The notes beneath the pieces are model-generated. The model had not been told where the DNA came from. It did not search any database and worked only from the letters and a program-made list of their open reading frames with translations. Shown here in pieces: positions 1 to 5,258 of a stretch of DNA of 5,435 bases. The translations under genes were made by a program, and so were the position numbers. The stretch spans positions 1 through 5,435 of the forward strand of contig JAJYYD010000065.1 in assembly GCA_021801305.1 (NCBI GenBank). Direction: 5' to 3'. Source of the DNA: Thermoplasmata archaeon (GTDB lineage: Archaea; Thermoplasmatota; Thermoplasmata; Thermoplasmatales; Thermoplasmataceae). Every line of letters begins with the position of its first letter. Position 1 is the stretch's first letter.

Positions 1-114
1 CACTGATACCAGAGTAGGCATCCTTCCTTGTTCTGAAAGGAACTCAGAGAACCCTTTACTGAGATCCTCAGTTATCCGGTTTACTGAGTCATCCACCCCG
101 ACTATCCTTGTCAT
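1..114 (-). CDS. N-terminal fragment of a probable FolD-like protein (cut by window edge)
   Basis: An open frame starts with ATG at 114 and runs off the left edge after 38 residues, beginning MTRIVGVDDSV and ending MPTLVSV. The pattern I-x9-I-x3-L, then a helix, then G-x2-P-x-L resembles the N-terminus of FolD (methylenetetrahydrofolate dehydrogenase/cyclohydrolase), where a short strand and helix precede a G-x-x-P-x-L segment. The family's catalytic Tyr/Lys and Asp lie beyond the window, so the match cannot be confirmed here. FolD would interconvert methylene- and formyl-tetrahydrofolate in the cytoplasm and supply one-carbon units for purine synthesis. The start is only 4 bases after the glucose dehydrogenase stop, so the two are probably co-transcribed and translationally coupled. 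No strong Shine-Dalgarno sequence is seen, only an AAAGG stretch in the preceding gene's end. That this is a real gene is fairly sure; the FolD name is a guess from 38 residues. Confidence 0.6.
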   Translation of the reverse strand, partial: MTRIVGVDDSVNRITEDLSKGFSEFLSEQGRMPTLVSV

Positions 115-118
115 GCTT

Positions 119-1219
119 TTACGCCTTTGACCAGTCTATGATTGTCTTGATCTCGTCACCCGGCTTGTTGCTGAATATTTCAACATCAGATGGGGGTATC
201 TTTTTTGTGATAAGATCTTTCATTATGTCACCGTAGTTATGCCTCCAGTTCCTGAGGTGTTCCAGAGCCTTGAAGTAATGTTCCCTTGCCCCGTCGACTG
301 AACCCATGAGAGTTATGTTGTTTTCAATGAGGTAATCTATGTCTGCCCCGTCCACGTCTGTTGCAGGAGCCTTTCCGTTGGTTCCGAAGAGGATGGTTAT
401 TCCGTTATGGTTTAGTTTCCTGATAAACTGGAAAATGGTGCCGGGATGTCCGCTTGTATCAATCAGAAGATCAATGCCACCTTCCAGTATCTTATCCATA
501 TCCTTTGTGTAGTCGTAGAATTCAACTCCGCTTTTGTCAACCATCACAGTTTTCTGGTCCGGTATGGGATGGCGGTTTGTCAGTATTGTGTCGAAACCGT
601 AATCCCTGGCAAAGAAAGAATAGAGGAAAGCCTCACTTCCTGTGCCGATAATCACCGCCTTTTTATCCTCATAGGTGCCGAAGTCATTGAGGAAGATGCT
701 TCTCTCTGAAATCTTGTTGAACACCTCGAATGCCTTCTCCACATTCTTCAGGGGTTCTGCAAGTACCGCCACATCAAGAATGCTGTTATCCTGAACCTTC
801 ACAAGATTTTCCGGCGTATCATAGAAATATTCCCTCATGAAGCCATGCATTCCAGTTATGCCGGCTTCGTGCTTATCTCCGTCTGTACAGTTGTCCATCC
901 TGCCGATCCTGCAGTTCACACATTTTCCCGGCCTCCTTACTATGGGCACAACATAATCACCGGACCTGATGCCGAACTCATTTTTTTCTATCTCCACGAC
1001 CTGGGCAAGAGCTTCATGTCCCAGCACCAGCCTTTTGTAGCCTTCAGGATTGTATGCAAAGGGAAGCGCTCCTGCAACCATGCCCCTGTCAGTACCGCAT
1101 ATTCCATTGTATATGGTCTTCAGTTTCGCTGAATAATGCTCCGGGTCCGGTAATTCAAAATCTCCATAGACTGCACCACCGGTTGGTGCATCCGTGGTTA
1201 TGGCTTTTACTTTTGACAT
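119..1219 (-). CDS. gdh: Glucose 1-dehydrogenase (medium-chain zinc dehydrogenase family)
   Basis: This cytoplasmic enzyme oxidises glucose to gluconolactone with NAD(P)+, the first step of the non-phosphorylative Entner-Doudoroff pathway used by Thermoplasma relatives. The 366 residues closely resemble the T. acidophilum enzyme as remembered, up to the end FSNKPGDEIKTIIDWSKA. Numbered from the chosen start, the catalytic zinc site shows Cys41 in GICGTD and His68-Glu69 in GHEA; Glu155 in EPLKN is also in place. The lobe holds Cys100, Cys103 and Cys111, with Pro97 where a fourth cysteine sits in Sulfolobus-type enzymes. The Rossmann motif GTGSEA is at 192-197, and NRH at 215-217 follows the second strand, as in enzymes that can bind NADP. 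I chose ATG at 1219 over an in-frame TTG at 1225 because MSKVKAITTDAP aligns with family N-termini and a TATA-like box lies 22-29 bases upstream. Galactose activity is possible from family knowledge. The call is secure. Confidence 0.95.
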   Translation of the reverse strand: MSKVKAITTDAPTGGAVYGDFELPDPEHYSAKLKTIYNGICGTDRGMVAGALPFAYNPEGYKRLVLGHEALAQVVEIEKNEFGIRSGDYVVPIVRRPGKCVNCRIGRMDNCTDGDKHEAGITGMHGFMREYFYDTPENLVKVQDNSILDVAVLAEPLKNVEKAFEVFNKISERSIFLNDFGTYEDKKAVIIGTGSEAFLYSFFARDYGFDTILTNRHPIPDQKTVMVDKSGVEFYDYTKDMDKILEGGIDLLIDTSGHPGTIFQFIRKLNHNGITILFGTNGKAPATDVDGADIDYLIENNITLMGSVDGAREHYFKALEHLRNWRHNYGDIMKDLITKKIPPSDVEIFSNKPGDEIKTIIDWSKA

Positions 1220-1240
1220 GTTCAACTGATTAAATTAAAG

Positions 1241-1248
1241 GTATTAAG
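1241..1248 (-). promoter_or_regulatory. TATA-like box for glucose dehydrogenase
   Basis: Read on the minus strand this is CTTAATAC inside an A/T-rich stretch, 22-29 bases before the ATG at 1219. That spacing would place transcription initiation at or next to the start codon, giving a leaderless mRNA, which is common in Thermoplasmatales. No Shine-Dalgarno sequence precedes the ATG, which agrees. The call rests on position and composition only. Confidence 0.45.
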
Positions 1249-1256
1249 TTTTGGAT

Positions 1257-1271
1257 AAAAACAGCAAGAAA
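1257..1271 (-). terminator. Possible oligo-T terminator after ribA
   Basis: The minus strand reads TTTCTTGCTGTTTTT, starting about 10 bases past the ribA stop and ending before the glucose dehydrogenase TATA-like box. Archaeal RNA polymerase often stops at T-runs without a hairpin, and no convincing hairpin is seen here. It would separate ribA transcripts from the next gene, but read-through is equally possible. Confidence 0.3.
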
Positions 1272-1281
1272 TGCGGACTGA

Positions 1282-1860
1282 TCAGATCTGGTGCCCCATC
1301 CTGACCCTTTTTGTGTCAAGATAGAACTCGTCATAAGGTGTTGGCTCACTCTTGACAGGAATGCGTTCGCTTATCTTTATGCCGTTTTCTTCCAGGAAAT
1401 CTATCTTGGATGGATTGTTTGTCATGAGTTTTATTGACGTTATGTGAAAATATTTCAGGACATCCACTGCAAATGTATAGTCCCTCTTATCTGCTGGAAG
1501 CCCGAGCATGAGATTTGCCTCTACTGTGTCATAGCCCTGCTCCTGGAGGCTGTATGCCTTGATCTTGTCCAGCAGACCGATGCCTCTCCCTTCCTGCCTC
1601 AGATAAATGAGCATCCCGTATTCCTGTTTTCCAAGGTATACAAGAGACCGCAGAAGCTGATCCCTGCAGTCACATCTCTTTGAACCGAAAACATCACCTG
1701 TAAGGCATTCCGAGTGTATTCTGACCGGGATGTCGTTTCTTCCGTCTATGTTACCCCTCACAAGGACTGCGTGGTCCTCCTCTTCCGAGTTTGTGAAAGT
1801 ATATATTTCAAAGTCTCCCGCAAGTGTGGGAAGCTTAGCCTTTGAGTAAAGTTTTATCAT
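1282..1860 (-). CDS. ribA: GTP cyclohydrolase II
   Basis: This enzyme opens the imidazole ring of GTP, releasing formate and pyrophosphate, to give the pyrimidine that begins riboflavin synthesis. The 192 residues match single-domain RibA (E. coli about 196) with no fused DHBP synthase domain. Visible motifs are [17 protein letters not shown] at 49-65 with zinc ligands Cys52, Cys63 and Cys65; RQEGRGIGL at 88-96; Tyr103 in [14 protein letters not shown] at 111-116; Asp124 and Arg126, equivalent to the E. coli catalytic pair; TNNPSK at 147-152; and a RMGHQI end like the E. coli MGHLL end. One oddity is Arg66 after the zinc motif (CDCR), where the family nearly always has Gly (CDCG). Many archaea use the unrelated GTP cyclohydrolase III instead, so this looks like the bacterial-type route, perhaps gained by transfer. 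ATG at 1860 is supported by a Shine-Dalgarno match. It probably has its own promoter. Confidence 0.95.
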   Translation of the reverse strand: MIKLYSKAKLPTLAGDFEIYTFTNSEEEDHAVLVRGNIDGRNDIPVRIHSECLTGDVFGSKRCDCRDQLLRSLVYLGKQEYGMLIYLRQEGRGIGLLDKIKAYSLQEQGYDTVEANLMLGLPADKRDYTFAVDVLKYFHITSIKLMTNNPSKIDFLEENGIKISERIPVKSEPTPYDEFYLDTKRVRMGHQI

Positions 1861-1866
1861 CTCTTT

Positions 1867-1871
1867 CTCCC
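1867..1871 (-). promoter_or_regulatory. Shine-Dalgarno sequence of ribA
   Basis: The minus strand reads GGGAG six bases before the ATG at 1860, containing GGAG complementary to the usual archaeal 16S 3' end. It fixes the ribA start. It is the only good ribosome binding site at this spacing among the complete genes here; the others look leaderless. Confidence 0.55.
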
Positions 1872-1887
1872 TTAAAATTTAATCACG

Positions 1888-1895
1888 TATAAAAG
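1888..1895 (-). promoter_or_regulatory. TATA-like box for ribA
   Basis: The minus strand reads TTTTATAC, close to the archaeal TTTATA consensus, 28-35 bases before the ribA ATG. Initiation about 25 bases downstream of its centre would leave a leader of only a few bases, which may just include the Shine-Dalgarno site. A longer leader from another start point cannot be excluded. Confidence 0.55.
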
Positions 1896-1901
1896 GAGAT
1901 A

Positions 1902-1922
1902 TCAAAGAAAATAATATATTTT
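1902..1922 (-). terminator. A/T-rich run after the methyltransferase, possible terminator
   Basis: Six bases past the methyltransferase stop, the minus strand is almost pure A/T and includes TTATTTTCTTT, a plausible oligo-T archaeal terminator. The same stretch contains an inverted repeat AAAAT-5-ATTTT (1908-1922), just upstream of the ribA TATA-like box. It could therefore be an operator or simply promoter-proximal A/T DNA. Confidence 0.3.
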
Positions 1923-1927
1923 TACAA

Positions 1928-3124
1928 TCAGTGTGGTGCATGATCGTAATTCTCCCTGTATGCGATCTTTTCAGCCAGGATGAGACCGTTTTCGTTCCTG
2001 AAAACGTAGATATCCTTATCCCCATGTAAATTCTTTTCTAAGCTGTTCTTCAGTTCGTAATAGGAATCAGTTTCTATCTCAAACCTGAAAAATACGCGCT
2101 TCCCTCCGTATTTTTTGACATCCTTCTCGAGATCCGAGAACCCGCTCCTGCAAAGGACAGAGTAAGTGTCTCCAGGAAAATCAGGACCGTATTCTTCACT
2201 TCCAGTAAGTAGTATTCTCCTGCTGTCCTCCCCCATAATCATGAGGTCGCCAGGGACTGATGCATACAGAAGACCTGAATAGATGAGGGAAATATCCGGC
2301 AGATAAACGTATTCCCCTGGAACTTCTGCAGAATTGAACTCAGGAATCCCAGGTTTGCCCTTGAATCTCTTTCCCTGCGGCAACATTACTGCAGAGGTCT
2401 CACTTTCGGCATTTTCCCCGGTATAAAGAGTAAGGCGCTGCAGTTTGCCTTCCACCGAAATATATTCCTTTTCCCCCTGTATGGGTATCTGGTCCTTTTT
2501 CATCAGGGGAGGAAGATCGAATATGAAATTTTCGGTCTTATTTTTCAGGGCGTTGTATAATATTTCCGGGGGCGGGATAAGGTTTCTTGTTCCGTCCGGA
2601 CCCGGTTTTGATCTCAATGGATCAGAGAAAATAGCAGTATCACTGTCTACCTCGATGTTGTAAATTATCCTTGAGTAGTCTCCCCAGACGAATTTTATGT
2701 TATTCCTCATGGAGACTTCGCTGTTCATTATGGACATCTCGTATCTCTCGCTGTTGATCTCAATGCCTGTAACCCTGTCCGCAAATTTGGAGAAACTTAT
2801 GGCCTGCATGCCAGAACCCGATCCGACATCGACGACCTTCTGCTGCTTTATCCTGCCTGCTCGGTAGTCTCCTACAATTTCTGGCGTTGAAAAACTAGAT
2901 GAATAGATATCCATCCAGAGGCGGTTCCAGTTCCTGAACTTCTTTTCTATATTGATTCTGGCCTTTGCTATTTCCGCGTAAAGGGCTGATGCTGACTTTG
3001 AGGACCCGGACTGATCCATTATTGTCCTGATGCTGTAGCCGCTCCTCATGAGATCTATGATTTCATCTATCCTCAGATTTGCCTCATCCCTGATCCTTGA
3101 ATCCTTTCTCAATTTAGACAGCAA
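1928..3124 (-). CDS. Class I SAM-dependent methyltransferase, THUMP-like family
   Basis: This 398-residue protein probably methylates a nucleic acid; its substrate is unknown. Residues 50-90 (AEIAKARINIEKKF, then STPEIVGDYRAGRI) fit the helical segment found before the catalytic fold in bacterial THUMP-like methyltransferases. The SAM-binding motif VVDVGSGSG is at 97-105, followed by acidic GIEIN at 120-124. SDPLRSKPG at 167-175 sits where the family has a DPxRR motif. The C-terminal 80 residues, ending in NENGLILAEKI, resemble the THUMP-like domain. Residues 14-48 are extra helices that could form a small helix-turn-helix, which is speculative. The start is probably TTG at 3124. No in-frame ATG lies upstream before a stop, the first internal ATG is codon 26 (3049), and a TATA-like box sits 20-27 bases before the TTG. 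Starting at 3049 would remove part of the helical N-terminus. The fold is sure; the family is likely. Confidence 0.82.
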   Translation of the reverse strand: MLSKLRKDSRIRDEANLRIDEIIDLMRSGYSIRTIMDQSGSSKSASALYAEIAKARINIEKKFRNWNRLWMDIYSSSFSTPEIVGDYRAGRIKQQKVVDVGSGSGMQAISFSKFADRVTGIEINSERYEMSIMNSEVSMRNNIKFVWGDYSRIIYNIEVDSDTAIFSDPLRSKPGPDGTRNLIPPPEILYNALKNKTENFIFDLPPLMKKDQIPIQGEKEYISVEGKLQRLTLYTGENAESETSAVMLPQGKRFKGKPGIPEFNSAEVPGEYVYLPDISLIYSGLLYASVPGDLMIMGEDSRRILLTGSEEYGPDFPGDTYSVLCRSGFSDLEKDVKKYGGKRVFFRFEIETDSYYELKNSLEKNLHGDKDIYVFRNENGLILAEKIAYRENYDHAPH

Positions 3125-3143
3125 TTTTACCTGTTCCGGCTTC

Positions 3144-3151
3144 GTATTTAA
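3144..3151 (-). promoter_or_regulatory. TATA-like box for the methyltransferase
   Basis: The minus strand reads TTAAATAC, 20-27 bases before the TTG at 3124, so a transcript would begin at or very near that codon. A second TTAAATA lies 17 bases further upstream and could be an alternative. This spacing is the main support for the TTG start. Confidence 0.45.
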
Positions 3152-3232
3152 TCCACGGGCTATTTAAGGAAGCTTATTCAACTTTACTTTTGCTGTGGTC
3201 AAAAATTCTTCCTTTATGCAATTGAGGGAAAG

Positions 3233-3240
3233 ATAATAAT
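3233..3240 (+). promoter_or_regulatory. TATA-like box for purC
   Basis: ATAATAAT lies 22-29 bases before the purC ATG at 3262, giving a leaderless or nearly leaderless mRNA. The GGGG one base before the ATG is too close to act as a ribosome binding site. CTTTATGC at 3212-3219 is a weaker alternative that would leave a leader of roughly 20 bases. Confidence 0.4.
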
Positions 3241-3261
3241 TGATCCATGGAATAAAGGGGC

Positions 3262-4152
3262 ATGGAACCGGTAAGGATAGGAAAGGTCAAGGAAGTTTAT
3301 GATGAAGGGGAAACACTGTTATTCAAGTTCACGGACAAGATCTCCGTGTTTGACAAGATAATACCGAGCCTTATTCCGGGAAAGGGGGAATCACTTTGCC
3401 GTACCTCTGCGTTCTGGTTCAAGTACATAAAAGAATCTGCACACGTTGAAACAGATTTCATAGAGATGCCTGCGAAAAACCAGATGAGGGTTACAAAGTT
3501 CTTTATTCCTGAGGGAAAAGGAAATCCGGATGAGATAGAATACCTGATTCCGCTTGAATTCATAACAAGGTATTATGTTGCTGGCACCCTATTTGACCGG
3601 CTTAAATCGGGCAAGATCAAGCCGGAGGACATAGGGCTGAACAGCATGCCGAAATACGGTGACGAGCTGGATGATCCATATTTCGAGGTCACGACAAAAT
3701 TCGAGAAATTCGACAGGCCCCTCACAACGGGAGAGTGCATCGAGATAGGCGGAATGACGAGAATGGAACTTATCAACATCAGGGAGACCCTTTTCAAGGT
3801 TGACAGAAGAATAAACAAGCATGTCATGAAAAATGGCCTTATACACGTAGACGGCAAGAAGGAGATCGCGTTTGATGCCGGCCGTGATCCTGTACTTGTT
3901 GATACGTTTGGAACTCTTGATGAGGACAGGTTCTGGGAAAAGAAAGATTATGACAATGGCGTGATAAAGGACCTCAGCAAGGAATCCATAAGGCAGTATT
4001 ACAGGTCAACAGGTTACCATGATAAACTTTATTCAGCAAGAGAGAAGAATCTCCCAGAACCGGATATACCGGCTCTACCGCCGGAACTCATAAAACAGAC
4101 CTCTGACCTTTACATGAAAATGTACGAGAGAATCACTGGAGAGAAATGGTAG
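3262..4152 (+). CDS. purC: SAICAR synthetase (phosphoribosylaminoimidazole-succinocarboxamide synthase)
   Basis: This enzyme joins aspartate to CAIR using ATP, making SAICAR in de novo purine synthesis. The 296 residues carry the N-terminal ATP-binding GKVKEVYD (7-14) and FTDKISVFDKIIPSLIPGKGE (23-43), then SAFWF (49-53). IPLEFITRYYVAGTLFDRL (96-114) corresponds to the family's PLE-VVRNYVAGS segment, and TTKFEKFDRPL (144-154) is conserved. The second signature is divergent: VDGKKEIAFD (196-205) replaces the usual DxKxEFG, and DTFGTLDEDRFW (214-225) replaces DExxPDxxRFW, with Thr where most bacterial enzymes have Glu. The end, LPPELIKQTSDLYMKMYERITG, is typical. The length suits a member of the longer, divergent PurC clade rather than the roughly 240-residue bacterial form. 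It is transcribed away from the methyltransferase, and no other purine genes are adjacent. ATG at 3262 is the only sensible start. The identification is secure. Confidence 0.95.
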   Translation: MEPVRIGKVKEVYDEGETLLFKFTDKISVFDKIIPSLIPGKGESLCRTSAFWFKYIKESAHVETDFIEMPAKNQMRVTKFFIPEGKGNPDEIEYLIPLEFITRYYVAGTLFDRLKSGKIKPEDIGLNSMPKYGDELDDPYFEVTTKFEKFDRPLTTGECIEIGGMTRMELINIRETLFKVDRRINKHVMKNGLIHVDGKKEIAFDAGRDPVLVDTFGTLDEDRFWEKKDYDNGVIKDLSKESIRQYYRSTGYHDKLYSAREKNLPEPDIPALPPELIKQTSDLYMKMYERITGEKW

Positions 4153-4155
4153 GAT

Positions 4156-4551
4156 TCACTGTATTCCAAGTTCCACCTGGGTTTCCACGTAATGCCACAG
4201 GTGATGCTCTATTTCATAACTCCACAGGGATTCCGGTATATCTTCATACTCAAGCATTGGCTTAGAAAATATTGGATCAACGGAAGACTCATCCGGAGAA
4301 TTGCACCATTTTGAAACACCCATCCTTATCTTGAATGACAGGGGAGTTCCCTCGATTGTTATTGTGAATGCCCCCTCCTTGGCAAGCAAGGATCTGAAAA
4401 TTCCACCTTTCCTTGCCTGTATGAATGCACCCCTGGGAAGATGAAGAACCTGGGTCTTGAAATTTTCCTCCTTGAAGAAATCCTCTATTGCATCAGCCAG
4501 TTTTGATATGTTTACATTCTTTCCTACGTATTCCCGCATTGCGTATTTCAT
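4156..4551 (-). CDS. Conserved-looking protein of unknown function, 131 aa
   Basis: I do not recognise this family. The protein has no signal peptide, membrane segment or cysteine cluster (only Cys83), so it is probably cytoplasmic. The sequence suggests an alpha/beta domain: an acidic helix near 14-28 (ISKLADAIEDFFKEE), strands near 32-47 (TQVLHLPRGAFIQARK), a short basic turn (GGIFRSLLAK), a strand pair near 61-79 (AFTITIEGTPLSFKIRMGV) and a Trp/His-rich C-terminal helix near 107-127 (ESLWSYEIEHHLWHYVET). It converges on purC with 3 bases between stops and diverges from the exonuclease across 47 bases. The start could be ATG at 4551 or ATG at 4539 (codon 5). The TATA-like element centred near 4573 lies 19-25 bases before the first and 31-37 before the second. 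Composition matches its neighbours, and the compact codon-rich reading frame makes it a likely real gene. Confidence 0.75.
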   Translation of the reverse strand: MKYAMREYVGKNVNISKLADAIEDFFKEENFKTQVLHLPRGAFIQARKGGIFRSLLAKEGAFTITIEGTPLSFKIRMGVSKWCNSPDESSVDPIFSKPMLEYEDIPESLWSYEIEHHLWHYVETQVELGIQ

Positions 4552-4569
4552 CTGATTCTATTGGTGATG

Positions 4570-4576
4570 TAATTAA
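4570..4576. promoter_or_regulatory. Symmetric TATA-like element shared by divergent genes
   Basis: TAATTAA (TTAATTA on the other strand) is nearly self-complementary and lies in the 47-base gap between the unknown gene (start 4551, minus) and the exonuclease (start 4599, plus). It is 23-29 bases before the exonuclease ATG and 19-25 before the other ATG, suitable for leaderless transcription on both sides. One TBP-binding site could serve both genes. TTTATC at 4579-4584 is an alternative plus-strand element but is too close to the ATG. Confidence 0.4.
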
Positions 4577-4598
4577 GGTTTATCTGCATTGTTGTCTA

Positions 4599-5258
4599 AT
4601 GGAAGGCATGATACCATCAGATCAGTATTTCTCTTCAGTCAGGCACCTTGTGAAAGAATCGGATCCTTCCAGATTTGTCTCCATTGATATTGAGACCCTG
4701 GTGAGAGGAAAGGATCGTTTTCTTACAGGAGAACCATTGATTGCCATAACTGTCAGCAGCAATTACATGGATCCAGTTACTAAAATATTCATGGCAGTTG
4801 CTGAAACTGTCTCGGAAGAGAAGAGAATAATGATTGCCCTGGACGATTACCTGAAAAAGACGGACCCTGTATGCATAATGGGTTATAACCACATATCATA
4901 TGACATACCGCTTCTGCAGATGAAACTGCGCAGATTGGATTTTCCTGAAAGATTGTGGAATATAGGCAATTATTTCGGTTCAACTGTTCTTGTCGACATG
5001 ATGTATGTTATTGCTCGCGATCTGGAAATAAAAACCGGAGAATACAGGATAAGAAAACTGGGAGATGTTGTGTCGAGGCATGAATATTCCAAACTCCCAA
5101 TGAACCGGAAAAAGGAACTTGTCCAGATGGAGGGAAAAAATGTCGGTGAGGCCATTGAGTTCCTGTGGAAAAACCAGAGTGAAAAATTTCTTCAATACTG
5201 CAGGGGCGATACGGAAGATCTTCTTCACATATTCAGGGACATATTCCTGAAACAGTGA
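4599..5258 (+). CDS. Stand-alone PolB-like DEDDy 3'-5' exonuclease
   Basis: This 219-residue protein is a predicted RNase H-fold 3'-5' exonuclease resembling the proofreading domain of family B DNA polymerases, without a polymerase domain. Numbered from the chosen start, motif Exo I is SIDIET with Asp30 and Glu32; Exo II is GYNHISYDIPLL with Asn97 and Asp102, matching the PolB GYN-x3-FD-x-P pattern; Exo III is YCRGD with Tyr200 and Asp204, the Y-x3-D spacing of the DEDDy subgroup. All four metal-binding acids and the tyrosine are present, so it should be active on DNA or RNA 3' ends with two metal ions. The frame is open upstream to 4488, but ATG at 4599 is preferred: the extension would overlap the divergent gene, has no family-like sequence, and a TATA-like box lies 23-29 bases before 4599. 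ATG at 4608 is an alternative. The substrate is unknown; DNA repair is a reasonable inference. Confidence 0.88.
   Translation: MEGMIPSDQYFSSVRHLVKESDPSRFVSIDIETLVRGKDRFLTGEPLIAITVSSNYMDPVTKIFMAVAETVSEEKRIMIALDDYLKKTDPVCIMGYNHISYDIPLLQMKLRRLDFPERLWNIGNYFGSTVLVDMMYVIARDLEIKTGEYRIRKLGDVVSRHEYSKLPMNRKKELVQMEGKNVGEAIEFLWKNQSEKFLQYCRGDTEDLLHIFRDIFLKQ

Noticed and set aside
446..1132. Plus-strand open frames opposite the glucose dehydrogenase gene
   Set aside because: They lie wholly inside a secure minus-strand gene and their translations show no domain-like pattern; they are shadow frames.
1220..1225. TTG start two codons upstream for glucose dehydrogenase
   Set aside because: ATG at 1219 fits the family N-terminus and the TATA spacing better.
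1861..1927. Possible FMN riboswitch upstream of ribA
   Set aside because: The region is 67 bases, A/T-rich, and lacks the conserved helices of the FMN aptamer.
3247..3255. Tiny upstream frame ATG-GAA-TAA before purC
   Set aside because: It would probably lie at or before the transcription start, and a two-codon frame this close is likely chance.
3573..3857. Minus-strand frames inside purC
   Set aside because: They are antisense to a clearly coding, family-matched gene and have no start signals or recognisable sequence.
4488..4598. N-terminal extension of the exonuclease frame upstream of 4599
   Set aside because: It overlaps the divergent 131-aa gene, has no family-like sequence, and a well-placed TATA-like box supports ATG at 4599.
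4635..5228. Minus-strand frames inside the exonuclease gene
   Set aside because: They are shadows of the DEDDy exonuclease frame, whose motifs are unambiguous.
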